Positions 32,914 through 41,352 of a stretch of 64,000 nt of DNA are shown piece by piece. A model generated the notes under the pieces. The model did no database searches. It saw only the letters and a list, made by a program, of their open reading frames with translations, and had not been told where the DNA came from. The position numbers and the translations under genes are program-made. Numbering within the stretch: position 1 is the first letter of the stretch; each line of letters opens with the position of its first letter. The stretch comes from Candidatus Dormiibacterota bacterium (GTDB lineage: Bacteria; Chloroflexota; Dormibacteria; CF-121): positions 1-64,000 of the forward strand of contig DASZZN010000034.1 in the NCBI GenBank assembly GCA_035544955.1, in the 5' to 3' direction.

Positions 32914-34422
32914 ATGGCAGATGCGACTTCGCCCGGTTCGCAGAACCACGTGGTGGTGATGGGCGCCGGGCCCGCCGGCCTGTCGGCGGCCTACGAGCTG
33001 ACGCGGCATGGGACCCCGGTCACGGTGGTGGAGAAGGACCCGCGGCAGGTGGGCGGCATCGCCCGCACGCTCGAGTTCATGGGCTGCCGGTTCGACGTCG
33101 GCCCGCACCGGTTCTTTTCGAAAAGCCCCGAGATCGAGGCACTCTGGACCGAGGTCCTTGGCGATCAGATCCGGCCGGTGTCCCGCCTGACGCGCATCAT
33201 GTACCGGGGAAAGTTCTTCGACTATCCGATCAAGGCTTCGAACGCCTTTCTCAACCTCGGCCCGTATGAGACCGCGCGCTGCCTGGTGAGCTACGCGCGG
33301 GCGCGGCTCCGTCCGGTGGTCGATCCGCAGTCCTTCGAGGACTGGGTGTCGAATCAGTTTGGCCGGCGGCTGTTCGAGATTTTCTTCAAGACCTACACCG
33401 AGAAGGTCTGGGGGATCCCGACCAGCCAGCTGTCCGCCGACTGGGCGGGGCAGCGGATCCGTGGCCTGAACCTGCTCGAAGTGATGCGCAATGCCCTCCT
33501 ACCCGCATCGTTGCGGGGTGGCGAGCACGCCATTGTGAAGACGCTCGTCGATTCATTCCGCTATCCGCGCTTGGGCGCCGGGCAGATGTGGGAGTCGGTG
33601 GCGGCGCGACTAAAGGCGAGCGGGCACCCGGTGCGGTTGGGCGAGGAGGTGATGGCTGTCCGTCACGCGGGTGGGCGAGTGTTGTCGGTGGTGGTGCGCG
33701 ATAGCGCGGGTGGGACGCTTGATGTGCTGGGAAGCGAGTTCATCAGCACCATGCCGATCCGCGACCTGATCGCGAAGTTGCAGCCGGCCGCGCCGTCGAT
33801 CGTGCGGGCGGCGGCCGACGCGCTCGGCTACCGCGACTTCATTACGGTCAACGTGGTCGTCGACCGCGCCGACGTCTTTCCCGACCAGTGGATTTACGTG
33901 CACGATCCGGGCGTCAAGGTCGGACGGATCGCGAATTTCAGGAATTTCAGCTCTGCGATGGTGGACGACAGTGGCCTGACGGGATTGGGAATGGAGTACT
34001 TCTGTTTCGAGCAGGACGGCATCTGGAGCTGGTCGGACGCGGAGTTATTGGACATGGGCCGGCGCGAGCTGGTCGCCTTGGGCATCTGCCGCGCGGACGA
34101 GGTGAAGGCGGGACTGGTCTACCGGCAGCCGAAGGCCTATCCCGTCTACGACGGCGCCTACCTCGGCAATGTCGCGGTCGTGCGCGAATGGCTGCAGCGG
34201 GCCTTGCCGAATCTGTGGCTCGTCGGCCGCAACGGGATGCATCACTACAACAATCAGGATCACTCGATGATGACGGGGATCCTGGTGGCGCGGAATATTG
34301 CCACGGGCGCGCACTACGATCCGTGGCTTGTCAACACCGACGCCGAGTACCAGGAAGAAGAGCGGGTGGGGGAGACGGGCACGCAAGCCGGCCGGCAGGT
34401 CCCGGAGCGGATCGCGAGCTAG
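32914..34422 (+). CDS. FAD-dependent oxidoreductase (protoporphyrinogen oxidase/amine oxidase fold)
   Basis: A 502-residue flavoprotein. HVVVMGAGPAGLSAAYELTR at residues 12-31 is the dinucleotide-binding fold, VVEKDPRQVGGIART the GG motif, and DVGPHRFFSKSPEIEALW a block typical of FAD proteins encoded in polysaccharide loci. GRNGMHHYNNQDHSMMTG near the end closes the FAD site. A role in sugar or lipid-carrier metabolism is inferred from the glycan genes downstream; UDP-galactopyranose mutase and PPOX are related alternatives. ATG 32914 is used; a TTG six bases earlier is possible. Confidence 0.8.
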   Translation: MADATSPGSQNHVVVMGAGPAGLSAAYELTRHGTPVTVVEKDPRQVGGIARTLEFMGCRFDVGPHRFFSKSPEIEALWTEVLGDQIRPVSRLTRIMYRGKFFDYPIKASNAFLNLGPYETARCLVSYARARLRPVVDPQSFEDWVSNQFGRRLFEIFFKTYTEKVWGIPTSQLSADWAGQRIRGLNLLEVMRNALLPASLRGGEHAIVKTLVDSFRYPRLGAGQMWESVAARLKASGHPVRLGEEVMAVRHAGGRVLSVVVRDSAGGTLDVLGSEFISTMPIRDLIAKLQPAAPSIVRAAADALGYRDFITVNVVVDRADVFPDQWIYVHDPGVKVGRIANFRNFSSAMVDDSGLTGLGMEYFCFEQDGIWSWSDAELLDMGRRELVALGICRADEVKAGLVYRQPKAYPVYDGAYLGNVAVVREWLQRALPNLWLVGRNGMHHYNNQDHSMMTGILVARNIATGAHYDPWLVNTDAEYQEEERVGETGTQAGRQVPERIAS

Positions 34423-34462
34423 CTGGCGGAGGTTGGCGGATATACTGGATCGCGCCTGGCGT

Positions 34463-34537
34463 TCCGGAGTAGCTCAACGGTAGAGCAGCGCGCTGTTAAC
34501 GCGACGGTTCCCGGTTCGAATCCGGGCTCCGGAGCCA
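34463..34537 (+). tRNA. tRNA-Asn (anticodon GTT)
   Basis: Acceptor stem TCCGGAG (34463-34469) pairs with CTCCGGA (34527-34533); a discriminator G and encoded CCA follow. The D stem GCTC/GAGC, the anticodon loop CTGTTAA (anticodon GTT) and the T arm CCCGG-TTCGAAT-CCGGG are all present. The outermost anticodon-stem pair is a G-A mismatch, which is slightly unusual. Confidence 0.95.
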
Positions 34538-34597
34538 ACTCGTTTCGATCCCCGGTGCCGATCAGCCAGAAGCGGTAGCCCACCGCGTTTTCACTCT

Positions 34598-36445
34598 GTG
34601 GCTTTACGGCTGGAGGAGACCGCAGCGCGCCGGCCGGCACAAGCCGTCGTGCGCTGGCCGCGACCATGGGTCGCCGCGGCCATCGGGCTCGCAGTCTACG
34701 TGGCGCTGGCCGTCGTGCTGTTCAGCAGCGCCTGGGTCTCACCACAGACCACCGCCGTCGGCCTGGGAACCGACCCGGTTTTTTCCATCTGGTTCTTGCG
34801 CTGGGTGCCCTTCGCGTTAGGCCATGGATGGAATCCCTTACTGACGACCTACCTGGACTATCCGGCCGGCGCCAACCTTTCTTGGAGCGGTCTCTTTCCG
34901 CTGCCGGCGCTCGTGCTGTCACCGGTCACCCTCTGGCTCGGTCCGGTGGTCGCCTATAACCTGCTCGCGACGCTGGGGCTGGCCTTCTCGGCGTGGGCGG
35001 GCTTCTTCGCGGCGCGGCGATTCGTCAGGTCGCCGTTCGCGGCTGCGCTCACCGGCCTGCTGTACGGATTCTCACCCGCGCTGATCGCGCAGTCCCTCGG
35101 GCACCCGCAGATTGCCGTTGCCTTCATCCCTCCGTTGATGCTGCTCGCTCTCGACGAGATCCTGGTGCGCCAGCGGTGGACCTGCCTCCGCAGCGGCGCG
35201 CTGCTAGGGTTGCTGGGTGCGGCCCAGCTGCTGACCGGCGAGGAGCTCCTCGCGGCCGAGGTCATCGTGGGGGCGGCTGGAACCGCCTTGCTGATGGCCG
35301 CCAAACGTAAGGAAATCGCCTCGCACCTCGGCTATGCCATGCGCGCGGCCGGGGTGGCGGCGATCGTTTTCCTGGTGCTGGTGGTCGGACCGCTGGCCTC
35401 GCAATTCTTCGGTCCTCAACGGGTGGTCGGCTCGCTGCAACCCGCCAACGTCTACGTCAGCGACCTCCTCAACTTCATCGCCCCGACCAGCGTGCAGCAG
35501 TTCGCGCCCGGCTTTGCCCTCCGGCTCAGTGACCAGTTCTCGGGGAGCCTCGCGGAGTGGGATGCCTACCTCGGTGTGCCTCTCCTGGTGCTGCTCGCCG
35601 TCGCGGCGATCCGGTCCCGCCCGCATTTGATGCTGCGCCTCTGCGCCTTGCTCGCGTTTCTCTTTGCGCTGCTCTCGCTGGGCATCACGCTGCACGTCGG
35701 CGGGCACGTCACACCGATCCCGGTCGTGCTCCTTGCCATCAGCTTCGTCGGGCTGCGGGGCTGGATCCCGCTGCGCGCCATCCTCTACACCTTCATCGGT
35801 CTCTGGGCCGGCCTCGCGATCGTCCCGGTGGTCAGCAATATCTTGCCCGGCCGGCTGATGCTGTTTGTCTTTCTCTTCGCAGGCATCCTGCTCGCCGGCT
35901 TTGTCGACCACGCCTTGCGCTGGCCCAACGGGCGCCACCGCGCGCTCGCCCTGGCCGCCGTCGGACTGGCGTTGCTTCCGCTCGTCCCGCGGACACCGTA
36001 TCCAGCCGCCGCGATGTCGACGCCGGCCTTCTTTACGGGCGCGCTCGGATCGCTCCTGCCGGACGGATCGGTCACGCTGGTGGCGCCCTATGTCCGCGGC
36101 GGCAACACCGAGGGCATGCTCTGGCAGGCGCAGTCGGGAATGGCCTTCAAGATGCCGGAGGGCTATGCCTTGATCCCGGGGCCGCGGGCGAACCCTCCCA
36201 ATAGCGTGCTCGGCAGCGAGATGGTCGCGATCGAGCACGGAGCCGCGCCGGACCTCAACCCCGACAGCTTGGATCGCATGCGGGCGGATCTGAACGCCTG
36301 GGCCGTCACGACTGTCGTCGTCGGGCCGATGCCGCACCGAGTGGCCGTGGTCGCGCTCTTTACCGAGTTGCTTGGCCGGCCGCCAGTGACGCGTGGTGGC
36401 GTCCAGCTTTGGACAGGCGTCACCGCGAGCAGCCGCCAGCAATAA
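34598..36445 (+). CDS. GT-C-like polytopic membrane protein, paralogue A
   Basis: A 615-residue protein with about eleven or twelve helices and a C-terminal soluble part. The first external loop carries GTDPVFSIWFLRWVPFALGH and then TTYLDYPAGANLSW; the acidic residue after TM1 plus this layout resembles GT-C glycosyltransferases and YfhO-like proteins. The GTG start is at 34598. It is clearly homologous to the protein at 38674 (shared LLTTxLDYPAG, LLYGFSP, LGHPQ and FFGPQ blocks), and the two enclose a sugar dehydrogenase and an aminotransferase. It contains no repeat-derived insert, which makes it a reference for paralogue B. Confidence 0.7.
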   Translation: MALRLEETAARRPAQAVVRWPRPWVAAAIGLAVYVALAVVLFSSAWVSPQTTAVGLGTDPVFSIWFLRWVPFALGHGWNPLLTTYLDYPAGANLSWSGLFPLPALVLSPVTLWLGPVVAYNLLATLGLAFSAWAGFFAARRFVRSPFAAALTGLLYGFSPALIAQSLGHPQIAVAFIPPLMLLALDEILVRQRWTCLRSGALLGLLGAAQLLTGEELLAAEVIVGAAGTALLMAAKRKEIASHLGYAMRAAGVAAIVFLVLVVGPLASQFFGPQRVVGSLQPANVYVSDLLNFIAPTSVQQFAPGFALRLSDQFSGSLAEWDAYLGVPLLVLLAVAAIRSRPHLMLRLCALLAFLFALLSLGITLHVGGHVTPIPVVLLAISFVGLRGWIPLRAILYTFIGLWAGLAIVPVVSNILPGRLMLFVFLFAGILLAGFVDHALRWPNGRHRALALAAVGLALLPLVPRTPYPAAAMSTPAFFTGALGSLLPDGSVTLVAPYVRGGNTEGMLWQAQSGMAFKMPEGYALIPGPRANPPNSVLGSEMVAIEHGAAPDLNPDSLDRMRADLNAWAVTTVVVGPMPHRVAVVALFTELLGRPPVTRGGVQLWTGVTASSRQQ

Positions 36446-36471
36446 ATCGCCGGGCAATTCGTCATCAATTC

Positions 36472-37506
36472 GTGGCCATCGGCATCGGCTTGGTCGGCTG
36501 CGGCCGTTGGGGCCTGAACTACCTTCGGGCGTTCTCCGAGCTGGACGGATGCCGCGTGGTGGCGGCGTGCGATGTCAGCCCCGACCGGTTGCGAGAGGCC
36601 GAGCGGCGTGCGCCCGGCGTGCGGACCAGCCGAGAGCTCCACGAGATGCTGGCGGCCCCGGATGTTGACGCCGTCGTGGTCGCCACCGACGCCACGCGCC
36701 ACTACGAGGTAGCGCGAGCCGTCCTGGAGGCGGGCAAGCACAGCCTCGTCGAAAAGCCGATGACCACCGACGTCGAGCACGCGCGTCAGTTGCGTGATCT
36801 GGCGGAGCAGAAGCACCTGGTGCTGATGGTCGGCCACGTCTTTCGCTACAAACCCGGCATCAACCACCTGCAGAAGGTGATCGGCTCCGGGACGCTCGGC
36901 CAGCTCGAGTACCTCACTTTCACCCGTACCAACCTGGGTCCGATCCGCTCCGACGTCAACGTCGTCTGGGATCTCATGACGCACGACGTCTCCATCCTGC
37001 TGCACTTGCTCAACCAGCGACCGTCCTGGGTGTCGGCCCAGGGTGCGTCGTTCCTCTCCTCGCGCTGCGAGGACGTGGCATTCGCAACGCTCGGCTTCGA
37101 TGGTGGCGTCATCGCCAACGTTCGCGCCAGCTGGCTGGACCCGCGCAAGGTGCGGGAGATCACGGTGGTCGGCAGCGGGAAGATGGCGTTCTTCAACGAC
37201 CTGGAAACCAACGAGCCGCTGCGCATCTTCGATAAGGGCGCCATGCGCGAGCCCAGCTACGAGACCTTCGGCGAGTTCAAGCTCGTCACCCACAGCGGCG
37301 AGGTGGTCAGTCCGGCGATTCCGGCCACCGAACCGCTCAAGAACCAGTGCCAACACTTTCTCCAGTCGGTAACGGCGCACCGTCAGGCCCTGAGCGATGG
37401 TAGTGATGGGCTGCGGGTCGTCGAGGTGCTCGTCGCCATCAACAAGTCGATTGCACAGCGCGGTGTACCGGTGATGCTGCGGCCCGCCCTTGCGAAAGCC
37501 GCATGA
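36472..37506 (+). CDS. Gfo/Idh/MocA-family sugar-nucleotide dehydrogenase
   Basis: A 344-residue NAD(P)-dependent oxidoreductase. GIGLVGCGRWGLNYLRAF at the N-terminus is the Rossmann motif, VEKPMTTDVEHARQL carries the catalytic EKP, and VGHVFRYKPGINHL plus DLMTHDVSILLHLL are typical of the WlbA-type branch. Paired with the overlapping DegT aminotransferase, it probably oxidises a UDP-sugar acid so that an amino group can be added (WlbA/WlbE-type logic; inference). GTG 36472 is preferred because the Rossmann strand begins there. Confidence 0.88.
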   Translation: MAIGIGLVGCGRWGLNYLRAFSELDGCRVVAACDVSPDRLREAERRAPGVRTSRELHEMLAAPDVDAVVVATDATRHYEVARAVLEAGKHSLVEKPMTTDVEHARQLRDLAEQKHLVLMVGHVFRYKPGINHLQKVIGSGTLGQLEYLTFTRTNLGPIRSDVNVVWDLMTHDVSILLHLLNQRPSWVSAQGASFLSSRCEDVAFATLGFDGGVIANVRASWLDPRKVREITVVGSGKMAFFNDLETNEPLRIFDKGAMREPSYETFGEFKLVTHSGEVVSPAIPATEPLKNQCQHFLQSVTAHRQALSDGSDGLRVVEVLVAINKSIAQRGVPVMLRPALAKAA

Positions 37507-38639
37507 ACCCGGCGGAGAGCAGCGCCGTCAAGTTCGTCGACCTGCACGCACAGATCCGCTCGCTGCAGCCGGCGCTCAGCGAAGCGATCGACGATGTCCT
37601 TCGGCGTGGCGACTTCATCCTCGGGGAGGCGGTGACGCTCTTCGAAAGCGAGTGGGCGCGCTACTGCGGCGTCAAGCACGCCATCGGCGTCGATTCGGGC
37701 CTCTCAGCGCTCGAGCTCGCGCTCCGAGCGGCCCGCGTCGGCGAGGGCGACGAGGTGATCACCCAGGCCAATACCTTCATCGCCACGGTGGGCGCGATCA
37801 TGGCGGTCGGCGCGCGGCCGGTGCTGGTCGACTGCGACCACGAAGGCCAGGTGGACGTTGCGGCCGTCAAGCGCGCGATCACGAAGCGGACGAAGGCGAT
37901 CCTGCCGGTCCACCTCTACGGCAAGATCGGCGAAATCGACTGGCTCCTCGAGCTCGCGGCAAAGTCCGGCGTGCGCGTCATCGAGGACGCGTGCCAGGCC
38001 CATGGTGCCCTCTACCGCGGTCATCGAGCCGGGAGCTTCGGCTGGGCCGCCGCCTTCAGTTTCTACCCCGCGAAAAACCTGGGCGCTTTTGGAGACGGCG
38101 GCATGCTCGTCACCAATGACGACGAGGTCGCGGCAACCGTTCGCACCCTGCGCAACTACGGCTCGAAGGCGAAATACGAGCACATCGCGCTGCCGCTCAA
38201 TCACCGGCTCGACACCATTCAGGCGGCCGTTTTGCGCGTCAAGTTGCCGCAACTCGATGGCTGGAACGCTCGCCGTGCATACCTGGCGGACGCCTACCGC
38301 GAGCACCTGGCCGGCGGATCGGTCGGCCTCCCGACTGCGACGCAGGAAGGGCGCCATGTCTACCACCTGTTCGTGGTGCAGGCCGCACAACGCGACGCCC
38401 TGCGGGCCTCGCTGACGGCGCAGGGGATCGAAACCGGGATTCATTACCCGATCCCCCTTCACGCCCAGCCTGTCCTTGGCGGCCTCGGCTACCAGCTGGG
38501 GGCATTCCCCAATGCCGAGCGACTCGCCGCCCATAGCCTGTCGCTCCCGATGTATCCCGAAATGCCGCTGTCGCATGTCGAGCGGGTCGCCGACGCGATC
38601 ACCGGGCGAAACACCCGGCGCGAGGCCGCCGCGGCGTGA
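37503..38639 (+). CDS. DegT/DnrJ/EryC1/StrS-family sugar aminotransferase
   Basis: A 378-residue PLP enzyme. The PLP lysine is Lys191 in FYPAKNLGAFGDGG; VIEDACQAHGA (Asp162) holds the pyridine ring, and FVDLHAQIRSLQPALSEAI and GDFILGEAVTLFE are the usual N-terminal blocks. It installs an amino group on a keto-sugar nucleotide, most likely the product of the dehydrogenase just upstream, whose stop it overlaps as ATGA. A repeat pair begins nine bases after its stop. Confidence 0.92.
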   Translation: MNPAESSAVKFVDLHAQIRSLQPALSEAIDDVLRRGDFILGEAVTLFESEWARYCGVKHAIGVDSGLSALELALRAARVGEGDEVITQANTFIATVGAIMAVGARPVLVDCDHEGQVDVAAVKRAITKRTKAILPVHLYGKIGEIDWLLELAAKSGVRVIEDACQAHGALYRGHRAGSFGWAAAFSFYPAKNLGAFGDGGMLVTNDDEVAATVRTLRNYGSKAKYEHIALPLNHRLDTIQAAVLRVKLPQLDGWNARRAYLADAYREHLAGGSVGLPTATQEGRHVYHLFVVQAAQRDALRASLTAQGIETGIHYPIPLHAQPVLGGLGYQLGAFPNAERLAAHSLSLPMYPEMPLSHVERVADAITGRNTRREAAAA

Positions 38640-38647
38640 CCGCTATC

Positions 38648-38734
38648 ACCCTCCCCTCACGGGGGAGGGGAGCGTGGGGGCCCTGAGCAAAATCTCCCTC
38701 CCCCGCTTGCAGGGGAGGGTAGGGTGGTGGGGGC
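38648..38734 (-). repeat. Two tandem copies of the dispersed palindromic repeat
   Basis: Copy a (38648-38681) reads ACCCTCCCCTCACGG then GGGAGGGGAGCGTGGGGGC. Copy b (38693-38734) reads TCTCCCTCCCCCGCTTGC then AGGGGAGGGTAGGGTGG and TGGGGGC. Both have the same orientation. Copy a supplies a GGGGAGGGG ribosome-binding site and GTG start, and copy b the first codons, of the GT-C paralogue B gene. Confidence 0.9.
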
Positions 38735-40515
38735 TTCTTCCGTCTGCGCTACTCTATCTCGGCCTGGCGGCCCTGCTCTTCAGCAGCGTGTGGCGGTCCC
38801 CGACCACGCTGCAAGCGGGAGCGGGCGGTGACCCGCAACTGGTGCTTTGGCTCCTGCGCTGGTTTCCCTTCGCGCTCCAGCATGGGCAGATGCCGCTGCT
38901 GACCACTCACCTCGACTATCCGGCGGGCGTCAACCTGATGTGGAACACGGCGTTCATGCCGCTGGCCGCCCTGGTGGCGCCGCTGACGCTCGGCCCGGGT
39001 GCCGTCCTGGCGTCCAACGTCTTGCTGGTCCTCTCCCTGGGCCTGAGCGCGTGGTGCGCGTTCCTCGCGATTCGCCGCTACACGAACTCCTGGTTGGCCG
39101 CCTTCCTGGGCGGTCTGCTTTACGGCTTTTCGCCATTCATGGTGGCGCAGGCGCTCGGCCATCCGCAGATGACGGCGGCCTTCACCCCGCCCTTGATGTT
39201 GATCGTGCTCGACGAGCTGATCGTGCGACAGCGCCGTCGCGCGATCTGGCTGGGATTGGCGCTGGGCGTGGTCGGAGCGGTCCAGCTGCTGATCGCCGAG
39301 GAAGTACTCGCCACCGAGGCGCTGGTCGCGACGCTGGGGGTGGCGTTGCTCGTGGGCATGTACCCCGGTCAGTTGCGGATCCGGGCGCCGTTCGTCCTGC
39401 GCGGCCTCGGCATTGCCGCCGTGGCGATCATTGTGCTCACCGGCTATCCGCTCGCGGTTCAGTTCTTCGGGCCGCAGCAGGTCCACGGCAGCATCTGGGG
39501 TCAGCGCCTGTTCGTCAGCGACCTCCTCGGCTTCATTGTGCCCACTCCTATGCAGGGTGTGCGGCCGCCCTTTGCCGACGCGATTACGCACCGGTTCTCG
39601 ACCGGCATCTATGAATGGGACGCCTACCTGGGTTTACCACTGATCGCCGTACTGGTGATTGTGGCCAGGCGCGCCAACGACAACCGATTGATCCAGTTCG
39701 CGACGCTGATGCTGATCTCCATCGCCGCGCTGTCGATGGGTCCTGTGATCCACGTGGCCGGCCTGAGCACGCCCGTCCCGGTGGCTCTGTTTGCCCTTCT
39801 CCTCCCCTTCGTCGCGGGTGCGCGGATCGCCCGCCGGTGGTTGATCTATCCGTTCATCGCGGCCTGGGCGGGCCTCACGCTATTGCCGGTCCTCAACCAG
39901 GCGCTCCCCGATCGGTTGATGCTGTACGCGTTCCTCTTCGCCGGCCTCCTGTTTGCCCTCTTCATTGACGCTCTCCCGTCGCGCATTTCCCCTCCCCCTA
40001 TGGGGGAGGGCAGGGTGCGGGTTCTTGCCAGCTTGGCCGCCGTGGCGCTCGTGATCGTGTCGCTGATTCCCCGGTTGCCTTACCCCGTCGCGCCGGTGAA
40101 GGTGCCGGCATTCTTTGCCAGTGCGGCGGCTGAACGCATTCCCGAGGGGAGTGTCGCATTGATCGCCCCCTATTCGCGGCAGTGGCGTGCCGAGGCCATG
40201 GTGTGGCAAGCGGCGAGTGGGATGCGCTTTCGGATGCCCGAAGGCGACGCGATCGTCCCGGGCCCCTCGCTGAGCCCACCGTCCAGCGCGCTCGGCTCGC
40301 TGCTCGTCAAGCTCGAGGGAGGCGCGGCGGCGGTGCCGCCGCCCGAGGCGATGCGGCCCACGTTGATGGCCGACCTGCGCCACTGGGATGTGCGCACGGT
40401 GATCGTCGGGCCGATGGATGGTCACGAGGCCGTTGCCGCGATGTTCACCTGGATGCTAGGGCGGCCGGCAGAAACGGTTGGCGGCGTCGACGTCTGGTGG
40501 GACGTCGGCAAGTAA
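38674..40515 (+). CDS. GT-C-like polytopic membrane protein, paralogue B, with repeat-derived segments
   Basis: A 613-residue paralogue of the protein at 34598, sharing length, topology and most blocks (GGDPQLVLWLLRWFPFALQHG, TTHLDYPAGVNLMW). The N-terminal ~20 residues (LSKISLPRLQGRVGWW) and an internal segment near residues 435-450 (PSRISPPPMGEGRVRV) come from copies of the dispersed repeat; paralogue A lacks both. The internal insert falls in a loop just before a late transmembrane helix (FIDAL... SLAAVAL against FVDHALRWPNGRHR... LAAVGL in A). GTG 38674 is chosen for the repeat-encoded GGAGGGG; TTG 38707 is an alternative. Confidence 0.72.
   Translation: MGALSKISLPRLQGRVGWWGLLPSALLYLGLAALLFSSVWRSPTTLQAGAGGDPQLVLWLLRWFPFALQHGQMPLLTTHLDYPAGVNLMWNTAFMPLAALVAPLTLGPGAVLASNVLLVLSLGLSAWCAFLAIRRYTNSWLAAFLGGLLYGFSPFMVAQALGHPQMTAAFTPPLMLIVLDELIVRQRRRAIWLGLALGVVGAVQLLIAEEVLATEALVATLGVALLVGMYPGQLRIRAPFVLRGLGIAAVAIIVLTGYPLAVQFFGPQQVHGSIWGQRLFVSDLLGFIVPTPMQGVRPPFADAITHRFSTGIYEWDAYLGLPLIAVLVIVARRANDNRLIQFATLMLISIAALSMGPVIHVAGLSTPVPVALFALLLPFVAGARIARRWLIYPFIAAWAGLTLLPVLNQALPDRLMLYAFLFAGLLFALFIDALPSRISPPPMGEGRVRVLASLAAVALVIVSLIPRLPYPVAPVKVPAFFASAAAERIPEGSVALIAPYSRQWRAEAMVWQAASGMRFRMPEGDAIVPGPSLSPPSSALGSLLVKLEGGAAAVPPPEAMRPTLMADLRHWDVRTVIVGPMDGHEAVAAMFTWMLGRPAETVGGVDVWWDVGK
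39987..40021 (-). repeat. Dispersed palindromic repeat inside GT-C paralogue B
   Basis: TTTCCCCTCCCCCTATGGGG then GAGGGCAGGGTGCGGG. It is read in frame as SPPPMGEGRVR. The paralogous gene at 34598 lacks it, so it is an insertion rather than ancestral coding sequence. Confidence 0.9.
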
Positions 40516-40548
40516 TTCCCTCCTCTGGGGGAGAGAAGGGTGGGGCTC
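40515..40548 (-). repeat. Dispersed palindromic repeat, intergenic
   Basis: TTCCCTCCTCTGGGGGAGAG then AAGGGTGGGGCTC fills the gap between two convergent genes. Its stem could also terminate transcription from both sides. Confidence 0.75.
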
Positions 40549-41304
40549 TTAGGAGGCTTTCTCCGGAGTAATGGGTGCCATGCGGTCGGGTGCGATCGGG
40601 TGCAGAAAATGCAGGCGACCCGCAGACCCCTCCGCGGCGAAGAGCCTGAGGATGTGCCAGGCCGCTCTGAGCGCAGCACGTGGTGACCCATTCTTTGCCC
40701 GGCCGTGTCGCCGGGGACGGTAGCCGATTTCGATCTCGACGATGCGGGGTCGGTCCGGACGTGACCGCACCAGGAACTCGGCGCAGAAGAAGACGCTGTC
40801 GAATGCGCTGCGATGGGAAAGCCACATTGACCGCCGCCAGACCTGCACCCAGTTGAAGTCGCTGATGCGTAGCCCGAACGCCAGCGAGACCCACGCGGTG
40901 TATACGCTCGACGCGAGCCGCCGGTACAGCGTGTAACCGGGACGATCGCCGCGTCGCGTGATGATCACGTCGTAGTCCGCCATGAAGGGCAAGAATTTCC
41001 GGATCTCCCCGGGCGGCACCTGGCCGTCGGATGGCAGGTACGTCACCCATGGCAGACGGGCGGCGTCGTAGCCGGTTCGCACCGCGGCGCCCAGTCCTAG
41101 GTTGCGCGGATGGGTGATGACGCGAAGCGGAATCGTTGCGGCGAGGGCCTCGATGATGGCCGGCGACCCGTCGCGGCTCGCGTCATCGACGACGATGATC
41201 TCGAAGCTCGAGAACCAGCGCGCCTGGGCGGCCAGCTCGCGGAGAAACGTCCCGACTGAGCCTTCCTCGTTGAAGCAGGGGACGATCACAGAGAGGCCCG
41301 ACAT
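40549..41304 (-). CDS. GT2-family glycosyltransferase (dolichyl-phosphate-mannose synthase-like)
   Basis: A 251-residue GT-A enzyme. LSVIVPCFNEEGSVGTFLREL at the N-terminus, IIVVDDASRDGSPAIIEAL (nucleotide-binding Asp pair) and TYLPSDGQVPPGEIRKFLP (DxD-like) match polyprenyl-phosphate hexose synthases. No C-terminal transmembrane pair is evident. It probably makes the polyprenyl-phosphate sugar used by the GT39/GT-C proteins encoded alongside; this is inference from context. The gene lies just downstream of a GT39-like gene on the same strand. Confidence 0.88.
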   Translation of the reverse strand: MSGLSVIVPCFNEEGSVGTFLRELAAQARWFSSFEIIVVDDASRDGSPAIIEALAATIPLRVITHPRNLGLGAAVRTGYDAARLPWVTYLPSDGQVPPGEIRKFLPFMADYDVIITRRGDRPGYTLYRRLASSVYTAWVSLAFGLRISDFNWVQVWRRSMWLSHRSAFDSVFFCAEFLVRSRPDRPRIVEIEIGYRPRRHGRAKNGSPRAALRAAWHILRLFAAEGSAGRLHFLHPIAPDRMAPITPEKAS

Positions 41305-41334
41305 CTTGATGTTTCAACGGCTCCCGGGCGATTT

Positions 41335-41352
41335 CCCGCCCTTTAGGGCGGG
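41335..41352. terminator. Inverted repeat over the end of the GT39-like gene
   Basis: CCCGCCCT-TT-AGGGCGGG is a strong 8-bp stem that contains the stop codon of the minus-strand gene. It may be a terminator or a remnant of the G/C-rich repeat family. It has no T tract. Confidence 0.4.

Noticed and set aside
35204-36457. A 417-codon minus frame opposite GT-C paralogue A
   Set aside because: The composition is charged and repetitive, with no start signal or domain; the + strand protein has a conserved paralogue.
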